DNA from: Candidatus Zipacnadia bacterium | GTDB taxonomy: Bacteria > Armatimonadota > Zipacnadia > Zipacnadales > UBA5352 | DNA length: 41,141 nucleotides | Assembly (NCBI GenBank): GCA_029821635.1 | Contig: JALGSW010000072.1 | Location: 1-41,141, forward strand | Reading direction: 5' to 3' | Shown here: piece after piece, positions 20,895 to 29,514 of the stretch | Layout of the letters: each line of letters starts with the position of its first letter | How positions within the stretch are numbered: the stretch's first letter is position 1 | Made by a program: the position numbers and the translations under genes | Notes under the pieces: generated by a model | What the model was told of the DNA's origin: nothing | Seen by the model: only the letters and a program-made list of their open reading frames with translations | Database searches by the model: none

Positions 20895-21914
20895 ATGCCG
20901 GCCGACGAGGGCGAGACGTGCTGCGAGGAAGCTGCGTGGTGGGAGAAGGACGGCGAGCGAGTGCACTGCCTGCTCTGCCCGCAGGACTGCCGGATCGCCG
21001 AGGGACGCGCGGGGATCTGCGGCGTGCGGGAGAACGTGCAGGGGACGCTGCGCACGGTCAACTACGCGCAGGTGACCTCGGCGGCGCTGGACCCGATTGA
21101 GAAGAAGCCGCTGTATCACTTCCATCCCGGCTCATGGGTCCTGTCGCTGGGGACCTTCGGCTGCAACCTGAGTTGCCGGTTCTGTCAGAACTACACGATC
21201 TCCCAGGGCCGGCCGGCGGCGCAGACGATGAGCCCCGAGCAGGCGGTGCGCGCGGCGGAGGATGCGCGCTCGCGCGGGAACATCGGGATCGCGTACACGT
21301 ACTCCGAGCCGATCGTGTGGTACGAGTACGTGCGTGACACGGCGAAGCTCGCGCGCGCGGCGGGGCTGAAGAACATTCTGGTGACGAACGGTCTGATCCG
21401 CGAGGATCCGCTGGAGGAGCTTCTGCCGCTGATCGACGCGATGAACGTTGATATCAAGGCGATGGACGATGCGTTCTACCGCACGTTGTGCGGGGCCCGG
21501 TCGGGGGAGGCGGCGCGCAGGACGGTTGAGCTGGCGTGGGGGCGCTGCTCGGTGGAGATCACGAACCTGCTGGTGACCGACGAGAACGATGACGCCGAGC
21601 AGGTGCGGGAGCTGGCGGACTGGGCGGCCGGGGTGTCGCCGGACCTGCCGCTGCACCTGTCGGCCTACCACCCCATGTACAAGATGACGGCTCCGCCAAC
21701 TCCGCTGGATCGGATCGAGCGAGCGGCGGAGATTGCGCGCGCGCGGCTCAACTACGTGTACGTCGGGAACGTGATGGTTGACGGGGGCGGGGACACGGTC
21801 TGCCCGGGCTGCGGGGAGGTCGTGGTGAGGCGTGGCGGGTTCAGCGCGGACAGCCGGCTGACCGGCGAGGGCGCCTGCCCCGGCTGCGGGAGGAACGTTA
21901 ATGTCACCGTCTGA
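20895..21914 (+). CDS. AmmeMemoRadiSam-type radical SAM enzyme
   Basis: This 339-residue protein begins with a Cys-rich module (HCLLCPQDCRIAEGRAGICG) and YNYAQVTS-like core, then has the radical SAM 4Fe-4S motif FGCNLSCRFCQNY (C90, C94, C97). IAYTYSEPIVWYEY, NILVTNGL and MNVDIKAM are typical of the PflA-like branch that includes the AmmeMemoRadiSam enzyme. The C-terminus adds a CPGCG/CPGCG zinc ribbon. In many genomes it accompanies AMMECR1 and Memo proteins; neither is in this window. The reaction is unknown. ATG 20895 is used; GTG 20877 is possible. It overlaps the UbiB-like gene by 14 bases. Confidence 0.9.
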   Translation: MPADEGETCCEEAAWWEKDGERVHCLLCPQDCRIAEGRAGICGVRENVQGTLRTVNYAQVTSAALDPIEKKPLYHFHPGSWVLSLGTFGCNLSCRFCQNYTISQGRPAAQTMSPEQAVRAAEDARSRGNIGIAYTYSEPIVWYEYVRDTAKLARAAGLKNILVTNGLIREDPLEELLPLIDAMNVDIKAMDDAFYRTLCGARSGEAARRTVELAWGRCSVEITNLLVTDENDDAEQVRELADWAAGVSPDLPLHLSAYHPMYKMTAPPTPLDRIERAAEIARARLNYVYVGNVMVDGGGDTVCPGCGEVVVRRGGFSADSRLTGEGACPGCGRNVNVTV

Positions 21915-23601
21915 CTTCGGCATCCTGAGTATTCACAAGCGCGCCGGGAACTGGGTCCGGCGCGTACGTCAGGTTAGCGGCGTGCTTGCCCGCTTCGGCT
22001 TCGGCTCGATGGTGCATCTGATGGGCCTCGGTCGCTTCCTCCCCGCGCGCTGGCGGGGGATGGAGGAGGAGGACAAGGCGGCGATCGACCCGGCGGTGCG
22101 GGTGCGGCTCGCGTTCGAGGAGCTGGGCGCGACGGCGATCAAGCTCGGCCAGGCGCTGAGCGCGCGCCCGGACATCCTGCCGCTGGAGTATGCCCGGGAG
22201 CTGCGCAAGCTGCAGGAGGGCGTGCCGCCGGTGAGCTTCGACCTGGCGCGCGACATGGTCGAGCGGGAGCTGGAGGCGCCGTTGGACGAGCTGTTCCTCG
22301 AGTTCGATCCGGAGCCGACCGCGTCGGCCTCGCTGAGCCAGGTGCACCGGGCGATCACGCGGACCGGCGAGCTGGTCGCCGTGAAGGTGCAGAAGCCCGG
22401 GATCGAGACGCAGGTGGAGACGGACCTTGACATCCTGGTGCGGGGGGCGCGTTACGTCGAAGGTCGGGCGGAGTGGGCGCGCGCGCACAACGTGGCGGAT
22501 ACGGCCGCGGATTTTGCGCACTCTCTGCGCGAGGAGCTGAATTTCCTCACCGAGGCGCGCTCGCTGGAGCAGTTGCGGGCGAACGTGTCCGACGACGACC
22601 GCGTGCATCTGCCGCAGGTATACTGGTCGCTGACGCGGCGGCGAGTGCTCACGATGGAGTGGGTCGAGGGTATTCGGCTCGATGACGCCGATGCGCTCGA
22701 TGAGGCCGGGGTGGATCGTCGCGAGCTTGCGGATGACTTCGCGGAGGTCATGCTCAATCAGATATTCTACGACGGGCACTTCCACGCCGATCCGCACCTG
22801 GGGAATCTGCGCTACACCGCCGACGGCAAGATCGCGTTCCTGGACTGCGGGAATGTGGGGATGATGGGCCGGCGGGTGCGCGATGCGTTCATCCGTCTGC
22901 TGATGGCGTTGCTCGACCGCGACGCCCAGGGCACGTTGGACCAGTTGGTCGTGATCGGGACGATCAGCGGCGACACAAACCTCCAGGACCTCGAAGCGGA
23001 CCTGGAGAAGCTCATCAGCCGCTACGGTCAGCGGCTGGGGTCGAGCGGTCGGCTTGGAGAGATGCTCGAGGAGACCATGGGGATTGTCTTCGAGCAGCGG
23101 ATCAGGATGCCGGCGATCTTCCCCCAGCTCACGCGCGCGTTGACGGTGATGGAGGGCGTGTGCCTGGAGCTGAACCCGGACTTCGACTTCCAGGTGGCGA
23201 CGGCCGCGACGACGCAGACCGTCTACCGCGACTGGTTCAGCTCCAAGCACGTGCTGGACGAGGTGGTGGATGCGCTGCGGCTGATGCGGCGCTATTCGCT
23301 GCGCCTGCCGCGGCAGTTGAGCAACGTGCTGGCGCAGGGGCTGGCGGGCGGGCTGGTGCTCAAGCTCAAGCCGTATGGTGTTGACAAGGTCCTGCATCGC
23401 GTCGACGATATGGTGAACCGCCTGTCGTTCGCGGTCGTCGTGGCCGCGGTAATCCTCTCATCGGCCATCATCTTCACGAGCGAGCGGGTGATGCTGGCTC
23501 AATCAGCTCCCGCGCGCTTCCTGTCCATCGCCTACGTGGTGGCAGGAGTTGTCATGGGCGCATGGTTGTTGTACTCAGTTGCGAGGTCAGGACGGCTGTG
23601 A
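21901..23601 (+). CDS. UbiB/ABC1-family atypical kinase, membrane-anchored
   Basis: This 566-residue protein has the ABC1 (UbiB) signature. The N-terminal KxGQ block is KLGQALSARPDILP (K81). SASLSQVHRA is the nucleotide loop, AVKVQKPG the catalytic-type lysine (about K162), LNFLTEARSLEQLRAN the ExD-like region, FHADPHLGNL the catalytic loop and FLDCGNVGMMG the metal Asp. The usual catalytic loop is ADPHPGN, so Pro is Leu here. Two C-terminal TM segments (about 505-525 and 540-560) anchor it. Family members are ATPases/kinases linked to quinone or isoprenoid lipid metabolism; no ubiquinone genes lie near. The start overlaps the radical SAM gene; gggaggaacgtta precedes ATG. Confidence 0.92.
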   Translation: MSPSDFGILSIHKRAGNWVRRVRQVSGVLARFGFGSMVHLMGLGRFLPARWRGMEEEDKAAIDPAVRVRLAFEELGATAIKLGQALSARPDILPLEYARELRKLQEGVPPVSFDLARDMVERELEAPLDELFLEFDPEPTASASLSQVHRAITRTGELVAVKVQKPGIETQVETDLDILVRGARYVEGRAEWARAHNVADTAADFAHSLREELNFLTEARSLEQLRANVSDDDRVHLPQVYWSLTRRRVLTMEWVEGIRLDDADALDEAGVDRRELADDFAEVMLNQIFYDGHFHADPHLGNLRYTADGKIAFLDCGNVGMMGRRVRDAFIRLLMALLDRDAQGTLDQLVVIGTISGDTNLQDLEADLEKLISRYGQRLGSSGRLGEMLEETMGIVFEQRIRMPAIFPQLTRALTVMEGVCLELNPDFDFQVATAATTQTVYRDWFSSKHVLDEVVDALRLMRRYSLRLPRQLSNVLAQGLAGGLVLKLKPYGVDKVLHRVDDMVNRLSFAVVVAAVILSSAIIFTSERVMLAQSAPARFLSIAYVVAGVVMGAWLLYSVARSGRL

Positions 23602-23633
23602 CGACGGTGACTGGTGAAGGGGGAAGAGAGGAA

Positions 23634-24266
23634 ATGAGCGGCGCCCTCGCGCGGCCGCTCGTGCTCGCGTCGGCGTCGCCGAGGCGCGCGGAGCTGCTCC
23701 GGCAGGTCGGGATCGCGTTCGAGGTGCGCGTCTCTCAGGTCGCGGAGGAGGGGGGCGTGCCGGGAGCGGACCCCGCGGAGATCGCCGAGCTTCATGCGCG
23801 GCAGAAGGCGCTGGAGGTGGCCGCGGGGGCGCCGGGGCGGCTGGTGCTGGGCGCGGACACGGTGGTGGTGCTCGACGGTCGGGTGCTGGGGAAGCCTCGC
23901 GACGCGGATGAGGCCCGCGCGGTGCTGCGGGCGCTATCGGGCAGGACGCATGAGGTGATCACCGGCGTGGCGCTCGCTCTGCTGACGAGCGCGGAGCCGG
24001 ACTTAGTCGCTCAGGAGCACGTGCGGACGCAGGTTACGTTCCGCGAGCTGGGCGAGGCTGAGATCGAGGCGTACGTGACGAGCGGTGAGCCGATGGACAA
24101 GGCGGGAGCATACGGGATTCAGGGGCAGGGAGCGTTGCTGGTGAAAGAGATCAGAGGCTGCTACTCCAACGTCGTCGGGCTGCCGCTGAGTCGCACCTGG
24201 GAGATGCTCGAGGCCCTTGGGCGTCATGCTGCCACGATCGGCGCTCAGAGGGACGGGGGGCGTTGA
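23634..24266 (+). CDS. maf: Maf-family nucleoside triphosphate pyrophosphatase
   Basis: This 210-residue protein opens LVLASASPRRAELLRQVGI, the Maf signature. LVLGADTVVVLDGRVLGKP holds the catalytic Asp, SGRTHEVITGVAL follows, and KAGAYGIQGQGALLV is the specificity region. Maf proteins hydrolyse non-canonical or canonical (d)NTPs to monophosphates and are linked to septum control. ATG 23634 follows gaagagagg; the track start at 23562 runs back into the UbiB-like gene. Position just before mreB is common in rod-shaped bacteria and supports the assignment. Confidence 0.95.
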   Translation: MSGALARPLVLASASPRRAELLRQVGIAFEVRVSQVAEEGGVPGADPAEIAELHARQKALEVAAGAPGRLVLGADTVVVLDGRVLGKPRDADEARAVLRALSGRTHEVITGVALALLTSAEPDLVAQEHVRTQVTFRELGEAEIEAYVTSGEPMDKAGAYGIQGQGALLVKEIRGCYSNVVGLPLSRTWEMLEALGRHAATIGAQRDGGR

Positions 24267-24355
24267 CCGTACAAGGCTTCGAAGCTTGGGAAGAGACGGA
24301 AGAGCGGCCGTATCGGGGACGAACGTCGGGGTCCGTCCTGCGGCCTGGAGGCAAC

Positions 24356-25408
24356 ATGCTTCCGCATCGCACGTTCACGAGCATCACACGGCGGCTCGCC
24401 CACCTGCTGGGTCACTTCTCGCGTGACCTCGGCATCGACCTGGGCACGGCGAACACGCTCGTGCACGTGAAGGGGCGCGGCATCATGCTGCGCGAGCCCT
24501 CGGTGGTGGCGGTGGACAGCCACACGCGCCAGGTGCTCGCGGTGGGTGAGGACGCGAAGCGGATGGTGGGGCGAACGCCGGCGCAGATCAGGGCGGTGCG
24601 CCCGCTGCGGGACGGCGTGATCGCGGACTTCGACACGACCGAAGCGATGCTCCATCACTTCATTGAGAAGGTGCTGACGCGTCGCTTCCTCGAACACCCG
24701 CGCGTGGTGATCGGGGTGCCGTCGGGGATCACGGAGGTGGAGCGGCGCGCGGTGGAGGAGGCGGCGCGCCGCGCCGGGGCATGGTCGGCGCTGGTGATCG
24801 ACGAGCCGATGGCCGCGGCGATCGGCGCGGGGATGCCGGTGGGCGAGCCGGTCGGGAGCATGATCGTGGACATTGGCGGCGGCACGACCGAGGTCGCGGT
24901 GATCTCGCTGGGAGGCATCTGCTCCGAGCGATCGGTGCGCGTGGCGGGGGAGGAGATGGACGAAGCGATCGTGGCGTACGTGCGGCACGAGCTGAACCTC
25001 TACATCGGCGAGAGCACTGCCGAGGATGTGAAGATACGCATCGGCTCGGCCTTCCCGCTGGCGCAGGAGATGGAGATGACGATTCGTGGCAAGGACCTGG
25101 TGTCCGGGCTGCCCAAGAGCGTGGTGCTGACCTCACAGCAGGTGCGCGAGGCGATTCGCGAGCCGCTGGGGATCGTCGTCGAGCTGGTGAAGGAGACGCT
25201 CGATGAGACGCCGCCGGAGCTTGCGGCGGACGTGATGAACCGCGGGATCATGCTGGCCGGAGGCGTGGCACTGCTGCGCGGTCTCGACCAGCTCATCAGC
25301 GCGGAGACGGACGTGCCGGTGTACGTGGCCGAGGACCCGCTGACGGCGGTGGTCATCGGGACGGCGCGGTATCTTGAGGAGCTCGACGGCTTCCCGATGG
25401 CAAGGTGA
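24356..25408 (+). CDS. mreB: Rod-shape determining actin homologue MreB
   Basis: This 350-residue actin-fold ATPase assembles into membrane filaments that guide side-wall synthesis. DLGIDLGTANTLVHVKGRGI is the phosphate-1 motif, IGVPSGITEVERRAVEEAA and IDEPMAAAIGAGMPV the connecting parts, MIVDIGGGTTEVAVISL phosphate-2, and IMLAGGVALLRGLDQLI the adenosine motif. Length equals typical MreB (about 347). An N-terminal extension of about 20 residues with TRRLAHLLGHFSRD could act as membrane-binding helix. ATG 24356 follows tggaggcaac; the track start at 24263 adds 31 residues that overlap maf. mreC begins 7 bases after the stop. Confidence 0.97.
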   Translation: MLPHRTFTSITRRLAHLLGHFSRDLGIDLGTANTLVHVKGRGIMLREPSVVAVDSHTRQVLAVGEDAKRMVGRTPAQIRAVRPLRDGVIADFDTTEAMLHHFIEKVLTRRFLEHPRVVIGVPSGITEVERRAVEEAARRAGAWSALVIDEPMAAAIGAGMPVGEPVGSMIVDIGGGTTEVAVISLGGICSERSVRVAGEEMDEAIVAYVRHELNLYIGESTAEDVKIRIGSAFPLAQEMEMTIRGKDLVSGLPKSVVLTSQQVREAIREPLGIVVELVKETLDETPPELAADVMNRGIMLAGGVALLRGLDQLISAETDVPVYVAEDPLTAVVIGTARYLEELDGFPMAR

Positions 25409-25415
25409 GTGACTG

Positions 25416-26255
25416 ATGCGCGCGATGCACGGACCGGTGGTTCGCTGGGAGGTGATCGTGGCGATGGTGGTGATCGCCGCGATCTTCACCTGGGGCCAGC
25501 ACCGTGCGCGCGCGGTGGGTGGGACGAGTCTTCCCGAGCGTGGGGCGCGTTCGCTCGTCTGGCCCGTCCAGTCGGTGCTGGTCGGCGCAGGAGGGGCCAC
25601 GCGGGACGTGGTGGTTGCCGCCTACCGCGGCCGGAGCCTCGTGACTGAGAACGAGGAGCTTGAGGCGCGGGTGCGCCAGCTTGAGGCGGACAGGCTGCGG
25701 ATGGTCAGCTACTACCTGGAGAACACGGCGATGCGCAAGAAGCTCGGATGGGCTCCGCTGGAGCCGGCGCCGAGCGTGGCCGCGCGTGTGATCGACTGGT
25801 CGTCGGGGCAGAGCCGCAAGCGTGTGGCGATCGAGGCCAATCGGCAGCTTGAGCTGGGCAACATCGTGCGGACCGAGGCGGGACTGGTGGGGCGGGTGAT
25901 CGAGGCGCAGGGTACGCGCGGCACGGTGATGCTGCTCAACGACGCGGAGAGCGCCGTGGCCGCTCGGGTGCTGCGCGAGGACGGCGACTTCGGTATGGTC
26001 AGCGTGGCGTCGGAGGCGAGTGAGAACCGCGTGATGCTGAAGATGGTCCCACACTCGCACAAGGCCGACCTGCGCGTCGGGGACGTGCTGGTGAGCTCCG
26101 GGGACGGGGGAGTGTACCCCCAGGGCGTCCCGATCGGCTTCATCGAGAGCGTAGAGACGTCGGCGGTGAACGTCGCATCGATCACGGCCTACATCCGCCC
26201 GTTCGCGGACTTCGAGCACCTCGACTACGTGCTGGTCGAGCGCCGGGGGGAGTAG
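25416..26255 (+). CDS. mreC: Rod-shape determining protein MreC
   Basis: This 279-residue inner-membrane protein has one N-terminal TM (residues 10-28, WEVIVAMVVIAAIFTW), a coiled coil at about 70-105 (TENEELEARVRQLEADRLRM), and the MreC beta domains (VAARVIDWSSGQSRKRV, RTEAGLVGRVIE, VMLLNDAESAVAAR, GDVLVSSGDGGVYPQGVPIGFI). It links MreB to the wall-synthesis enzymes in the periplasm. Start ATG 25416 is 7 bases after mreB, so the two are one unit. Length and order are normal. Confidence 0.95.
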   Translation: MRAMHGPVVRWEVIVAMVVIAAIFTWGQHRARAVGGTSLPERGARSLVWPVQSVLVGAGGATRDVVVAAYRGRSLVTENEELEARVRQLEADRLRMVSYYLENTAMRKKLGWAPLEPAPSVAARVIDWSSGQSRKRVAIEANRQLELGNIVRTEAGLVGRVIEAQGTRGTVMLLNDAESAVAARVLREDGDFGMVSVASEASENRVMLKMVPHSHKADLRVGDVLVSSGDGGVYPQGVPIGFIESVETSAVNVASITAYIRPFADFEHLDYVLVERRGE

Positions 26256-26282
26256 GCGGCCCTCACCACGGGGCTGTGCGGA

Positions 26283-26300
26283 TCCCGCCCACGGGCGGGA
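26283..26300 (+). other. Hairpin between mreC and mreD
   Basis: tcccgccc/gggcggga is an 8-bp inverted repeat with a 2-base centre in the 100-bp gap between mreC and mreD. Flanking ggcggccc and gggcggccc segments could extend it. This may tune the mreC/mreD ratio. Confidence 0.4.
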
Positions 26301-26355
26301 CACCACAGGGGGGCGGCCCGCACCACGGGCACGGCGAAGAACGAGGAGCTGCAGC

Positions 26356-26832
26356 GTGGCCTATCTCGCGTATCTGATCCTGCTGGTGCTGCTGACGGCC
26401 ATCGAGCGCACGTGGCCCGGGTGGCTGCTGATCCACGATCAGGGGCCTGAGCTCGTGGTCGCGGCGGTGGTGAGCATCGGGCTGTGCGGCGGTCCGATGG
26501 CGGGCTGCTTCGCGGGCCTGATCGGTGCGCTGCTGCTCGGGAGCGTGGAGAGCGCGTGGCTTGGCGGCACGTTCTTCGCCTTCATGACGCTCGGGACTGT
26601 GGTGGGGCTGTTGCGCGGCGCGTTGCTGGCGGAGCGGGCGCCGATGGCGGCGCTGGTGACGCTGGCGGCGATACCAGTCGTGGAAGTCATCCGCCTGATC
26701 TTCGCGGCGCCACCAAGTCCCGCGCCGTGGGTGCTGCCGGTGCTCGTGGCCGCGCCCTACAGTGCGTTGCTCGCCCTGCCGATCTTCGGGCTTTTCCGGG
26801 CGGTCACCGGGCTGCTGGCCCCCGAGCCCTGA
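26356..26832 (+). CDS. mreD: Rod-shape determining protein MreD
   Basis: This 158-residue protein has five predicted TM segments (LAYLILLVLLTAIE, ELVVAAVVSIGLCGG, MAGCFAGLIGALLLGSV, FFAFMTLGTVVGLLRGALL, VLPVLVAAPYSALLALPI). MreD proteins diverge strongly; the call rests on size, topology and position after mreBC. GTG 26356 is the start, with aggagctgcagc upstream. The usual next genes, mrdA (PBP2) and rodA, are absent here; KDO genes follow instead, with 16 bases between. Confidence 0.82.
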   Translation: MAYLAYLILLVLLTAIERTWPGWLLIHDQGPELVVAAVVSIGLCGGPMAGCFAGLIGALLLGSVESAWLGGTFFAFMTLGTVVGLLRGALLAERAPMAALVTLAAIPVVEVIRLIFAAPPSPAPWVLPVLVAAPYSALLALPIFGLFRAVTGLLAPEP

Positions 26833-26848
26833 CGTCGGAGGTATTCTG

Positions 26849-27640
26849 ATGCCACGTCCCTCGGTCGTGGGGATGATCCCCGCCCGCTACGCATCGACCC
26901 GACTTCCGGGGAAGGTGCTGCTTGACATCGCGGGCAAGCCGATGATCCAGCGGGTCTACGAGCGCTGCCTGCAGGCGGAGCTGCTCGACGACGTGCTCGT
27001 GGCGACCGACGACGAGCGCGTCGCGGAGGTCGTGGAGGGCTTCGGCGGCCACGTGGAGATGACCGACTGCGAGCACTGCTCGGGGACCGACCGGCTGGCG
27101 GAGGTCGCGGGGCGGATTACGCTTGAGCCGCGCGATGTGATCGTCAACGTGCAGGGCGACGAGCCGATGCTCGAGCCTGAGACGATCGACGCGGCCGTGC
27201 GGCCGTTCCTGAGCGACGAGGCGCTGCAGATGGGGACGATCGCGACGCCGATCGACGACCTTGAGGAGCACCTCGACTCGGCGGCGGTGAAGGTGGTCGT
27301 TGACGCGCAGGGGTGGGCGCTGTACTTCTCACGCTCGCCGATCCCGTTCTTCAGGCTGCCCGCGGGAGAGACTCAGCCGGACACGCCGCGGCGGCATCCG
27401 GTGTCGGGGATGGCCCCGCTCAAGCACATCGGGCTCTACGTCTACCGGCGGGAGATGCTGCTGTGGTACGCGGGGCTTGCGCCGAGCGCGTTGGAGCAGA
27501 CGGAGGGGCTTGAGCAACTCCGGGTGCTGGAGGCGGGGCGGCGCATCCGCGTGGTGGTCGTTGACTACTCGCCGATTGGCGTGGACACGCCCGAGGACCT
27601 CGAGCGCGTCCGCGAACTGTTCGCGGCGGAGGGCGATTAG
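26849..27640 (+). CDS. kdsB: 3-deoxy-manno-octulosonate cytidylyltransferase
   Basis: KdsB activates KDO with CTP to CMP-KDO for LPS inner core synthesis. The 263-residue protein has VVGMIPARYASTRLPGKVLL (nucleotide-binding start), MIQRVYERC, VLVATDDERV, CSGTDRLAEV, VIVNVQGDEPMLEPE, YFSRSPIPF, KHIGLYVYRRE and LEQTEGLEQLRVLE, all family hallmarks. ATG 26849 is behind cggagg with 7-base spacing; the track start at 26762 overlaps mreD. It is followed after one base by kdsA. Together with kdsA and kdsD it gives most of the CMP-KDO path; kdsC (phosphatase) is not seen in the window. Confidence 0.97.
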   Translation: MPRPSVVGMIPARYASTRLPGKVLLDIAGKPMIQRVYERCLQAELLDDVLVATDDERVAEVVEGFGGHVEMTDCEHCSGTDRLAEVAGRITLEPRDVIVNVQGDEPMLEPETIDAAVRPFLSDEALQMGTIATPIDDLEEHLDSAAVKVVVDAQGWALYFSRSPIPFFRLPAGETQPDTPRRHPVSGMAPLKHIGLYVYRREMLLWYAGLAPSALEQTEGLEQLRVLEAGRRIRVVVVDYSPIGVDTPEDLERVRELFAAEGD

Positions 27641-27641
27641 C

Positions 27642-28466
27642 GTGACGAATGTCAGAGAAGTGCGAGTGCGCGAGGGCTGCGTGATCGGCGGGGAGAAGCT
27701 GGCGATCATCGCCGGCCCGTGCCTGATCGAGGACTTCGAGGCGACGGCCGCGATGGCGCAGGACCTGGCGACGATCTGCGACCGGCTCGACGTGCCCTTC
27801 GTGTTCAAGGCTTCGTACGACAAGGCGAACCGGACGTCGGTGGGTTCCGAACGCGGTCCGGGCTGGCAGAAGGGCCTGGAAGTGCTGGCGCGGGTGCGCG
27901 AGCACGTGGGCGTGCCCGTGGTCTCCGACGTGCATGACACGCTGCAGGTGCCGATGGCGATGCAGGCGCTGGACATGCTGCAGGTTCCGGCGTTCCTGTG
28001 CAGGCAGACGGACCTGCTGGTCGCGGTGGGGGAGACGGGGCTGCCGGTGAACGTGAAGAAGGGGCAGTTCCTCGCGCCGGAGGACATGGAGCACGTGATC
28101 GGCAAGGTGATCTCCACCGGGAACAAGAACGTGACGATGACCGAGCGCGGCGCGAGCTTCGGCTACCACAACCTCGTGGTGGACATGCGCGGGCTGGCGA
28201 TCATGCGCGGGCTGGGCCATCCGGTGGTCTTCGACGCCACGCACTCGGTCCAGCTCCCCGGCGGGGCGTGCGGGGCGTCAGGTGGGCAGCGGGAGTTCGC
28301 TCCAGTGCTGGCGCGCGCAGCGGTCGCCGCGGGGATCGACGCGGTGTTCATGGAAGTGCACCCAGAGCCGGAGAGGGCGCCCTGCGACGGCCCGAACATG
28401 ATCCCGCTGGATGAAGTTGAGGCGCTGATTAAGCGGCTGCTCGCGATCAGGCGAGCGCTGCACTGA
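27642..28466 (+). CDS. kdsA: 3-deoxy-8-phosphooctulonate synthase
   Basis: KdsA condenses arabinose 5-phosphate with phosphoenolpyruvate to KDO 8-phosphate. The 274-residue protein has LAIIAGPCLIEDFE, FVFKASYDKANRTS, GLEVLARVREHVGVPVVSDV, LQVPAFLCRQTDLL, PVNVKKGQFLAPEDM, ERGASFGYHNLVVDMR, VVFDATHSVQLPG and VFMEVHPEPERAPCDGPNM. The Cys in IAGPC at the start and the later CDGPN are consistent with the metal-dependent class, but class is not certain. GTG 27642 starts one base after the kdsB stop with ggaggg upstream; the longer track ORF runs through kdsB in another frame. Confidence 0.96.
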   Translation: MTNVREVRVREGCVIGGEKLAIIAGPCLIEDFEATAAMAQDLATICDRLDVPFVFKASYDKANRTSVGSERGPGWQKGLEVLARVREHVGVPVVSDVHDTLQVPMAMQALDMLQVPAFLCRQTDLLVAVGETGLPVNVKKGQFLAPEDMEHVIGKVISTGNKNVTMTERGASFGYHNLVVDMRGLAIMRGLGHPVVFDATHSVQLPGGACGASGGQREFAPVLARAAVAAGIDAVFMEVHPEPERAPCDGPNMIPLDEVEALIKRLLAIRRALH

Positions 28467-28477
28467 GGTTTTCAGGC

Positions 28478-29512
28478 ATGAGAAGAATACACCGAGTCCA
28501 TCAGCCCGAGCCGAAGGCGCTCGCACGGGTGGACGCCGAGCTCGTGCTGGGACATGCGTTGCAGGCCCTGGAGATCGAGCGCCGCGCGATCGAGTGCGTG
28601 GCGGAGCGGCTGGACGAGCGGCTGGTGCACGCCGTGGAGATGTTGCTGGCGATGCGCGGGCGCGTGATCGTCTGCGGGATCGGCAAGTCCGGCGCGATCG
28701 GGCGCAAGCTCGCAGGGACCTTCGCCAGCACCGGCACGCCCGCGTACTTCATGCACGCGGCGGAGGCGGTGCACGGGGACCTCGGGATGATCGACGCCGA
28801 GGACCTCGTGATCCTCATCACCAACAGCGGTGAGACCGACGAGATCGTGCGCATCCTGCCGATCCTCAAGCGGCGGGGTGCGGGCACGATCGCGATCTGC
28901 GGCAACGAGGCCTCGACCGTGGGGCAGGCAGCCGACGTGCTGCTCAATGCCGCGGTCGAGCGCGAGGCCTGCCCGCTGAACCTGGCGCCGACGTCGTCGG
29001 CGATCGCGGAGCTGGCGCTGGGCGATGCGCTGGCGATTGCGCTGATGGCCGCACGGGGGTTCAGCGCGGAGGACTTCGGCGCGACGCACCCCGGCGGGCA
29101 GCTCGGCAAGCGCGTGCTGCTGAAGGTCGAGGACGTCATGCACGGCGGCGCGCAGAATCCGGCGGTGGACCTCGACGCGAGCGTCGAGGAGGCACTGCTG
29201 GCGATGACGAACGCGGCGGTGCGCGGCGCGGTCTCCATCGTGGACCAGGACGGGATGCTGCGCGGGCTGTTCACAGACGGCGACTTCCGGCGCGTGGTGC
29301 AGATGGAGGCGGACCGCAACGCACTGATGGCCCGACCGATCGCGGAGGTCATGACGAAGAATCCGACGACGATCGCGGTCGGCACGCTGGCGTTCGAGGC
29401 CCTCAACGTGATGGACGACCGGGAGTTCGACAACCTTCCGGTGGTTGACGAGGACGGACGTGCGGTGGGCATCCTTGACATTCAGGACCTGATGAAGGCC
29501 GGGTTGGTGTGA
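28478..29512 (+). CDS. kdsD: Arabinose 5-phosphate isomerase (KpsF/GutQ family)
   Basis: KdsD converts ribulose 5-phosphate to arabinose 5-phosphate, the KdsA substrate. The 344-residue protein has a SIS domain (about 50-190: VIVCGIGKSGAIGRKLAGTF, FMHAAEAVHGDLGMI, VILITNSGETDEIVRI, NLAPTSSAIAELALGDALA, HPGGQLGKR) and a pair of CBS domains (about 215-340: VEDVMHGG, LRGLFTDGDFRR, VMTKNPTTI, LPVVDEDGRAVGILDIQDLM). Length and domain order are normal. ATG 28478 lies 11 bases after kdsA. The kdsB-kdsA-kdsD order without kdsC is notable. Confidence 0.96.
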   Translation: MRRIHRVHQPEPKALARVDAELVLGHALQALEIERRAIECVAERLDERLVHAVEMLLAMRGRVIVCGIGKSGAIGRKLAGTFASTGTPAYFMHAAEAVHGDLGMIDAEDLVILITNSGETDEIVRILPILKRRGAGTIAICGNEASTVGQAADVLLNAAVEREACPLNLAPTSSAIAELALGDALAIALMAARGFSAEDFGATHPGGQLGKRVLLKVEDVMHGGAQNPAVDLDASVEEALLAMTNAAVRGAVSIVDQDGMLRGLFTDGDFRRVVQMEADRNALMARPIAEVMTKNPTTIAVGTLAFEALNVMDDREFDNLPVVDEDGRAVGILDIQDLMKAGLV

Positions 29513-29514
29513 CC

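Noticed and set aside
21904-23397. 497-residue minus-strand ORF opposite the UbiB-like gene
   Set aside because: Shadow of a well-supported kinase gene; composition is biased.
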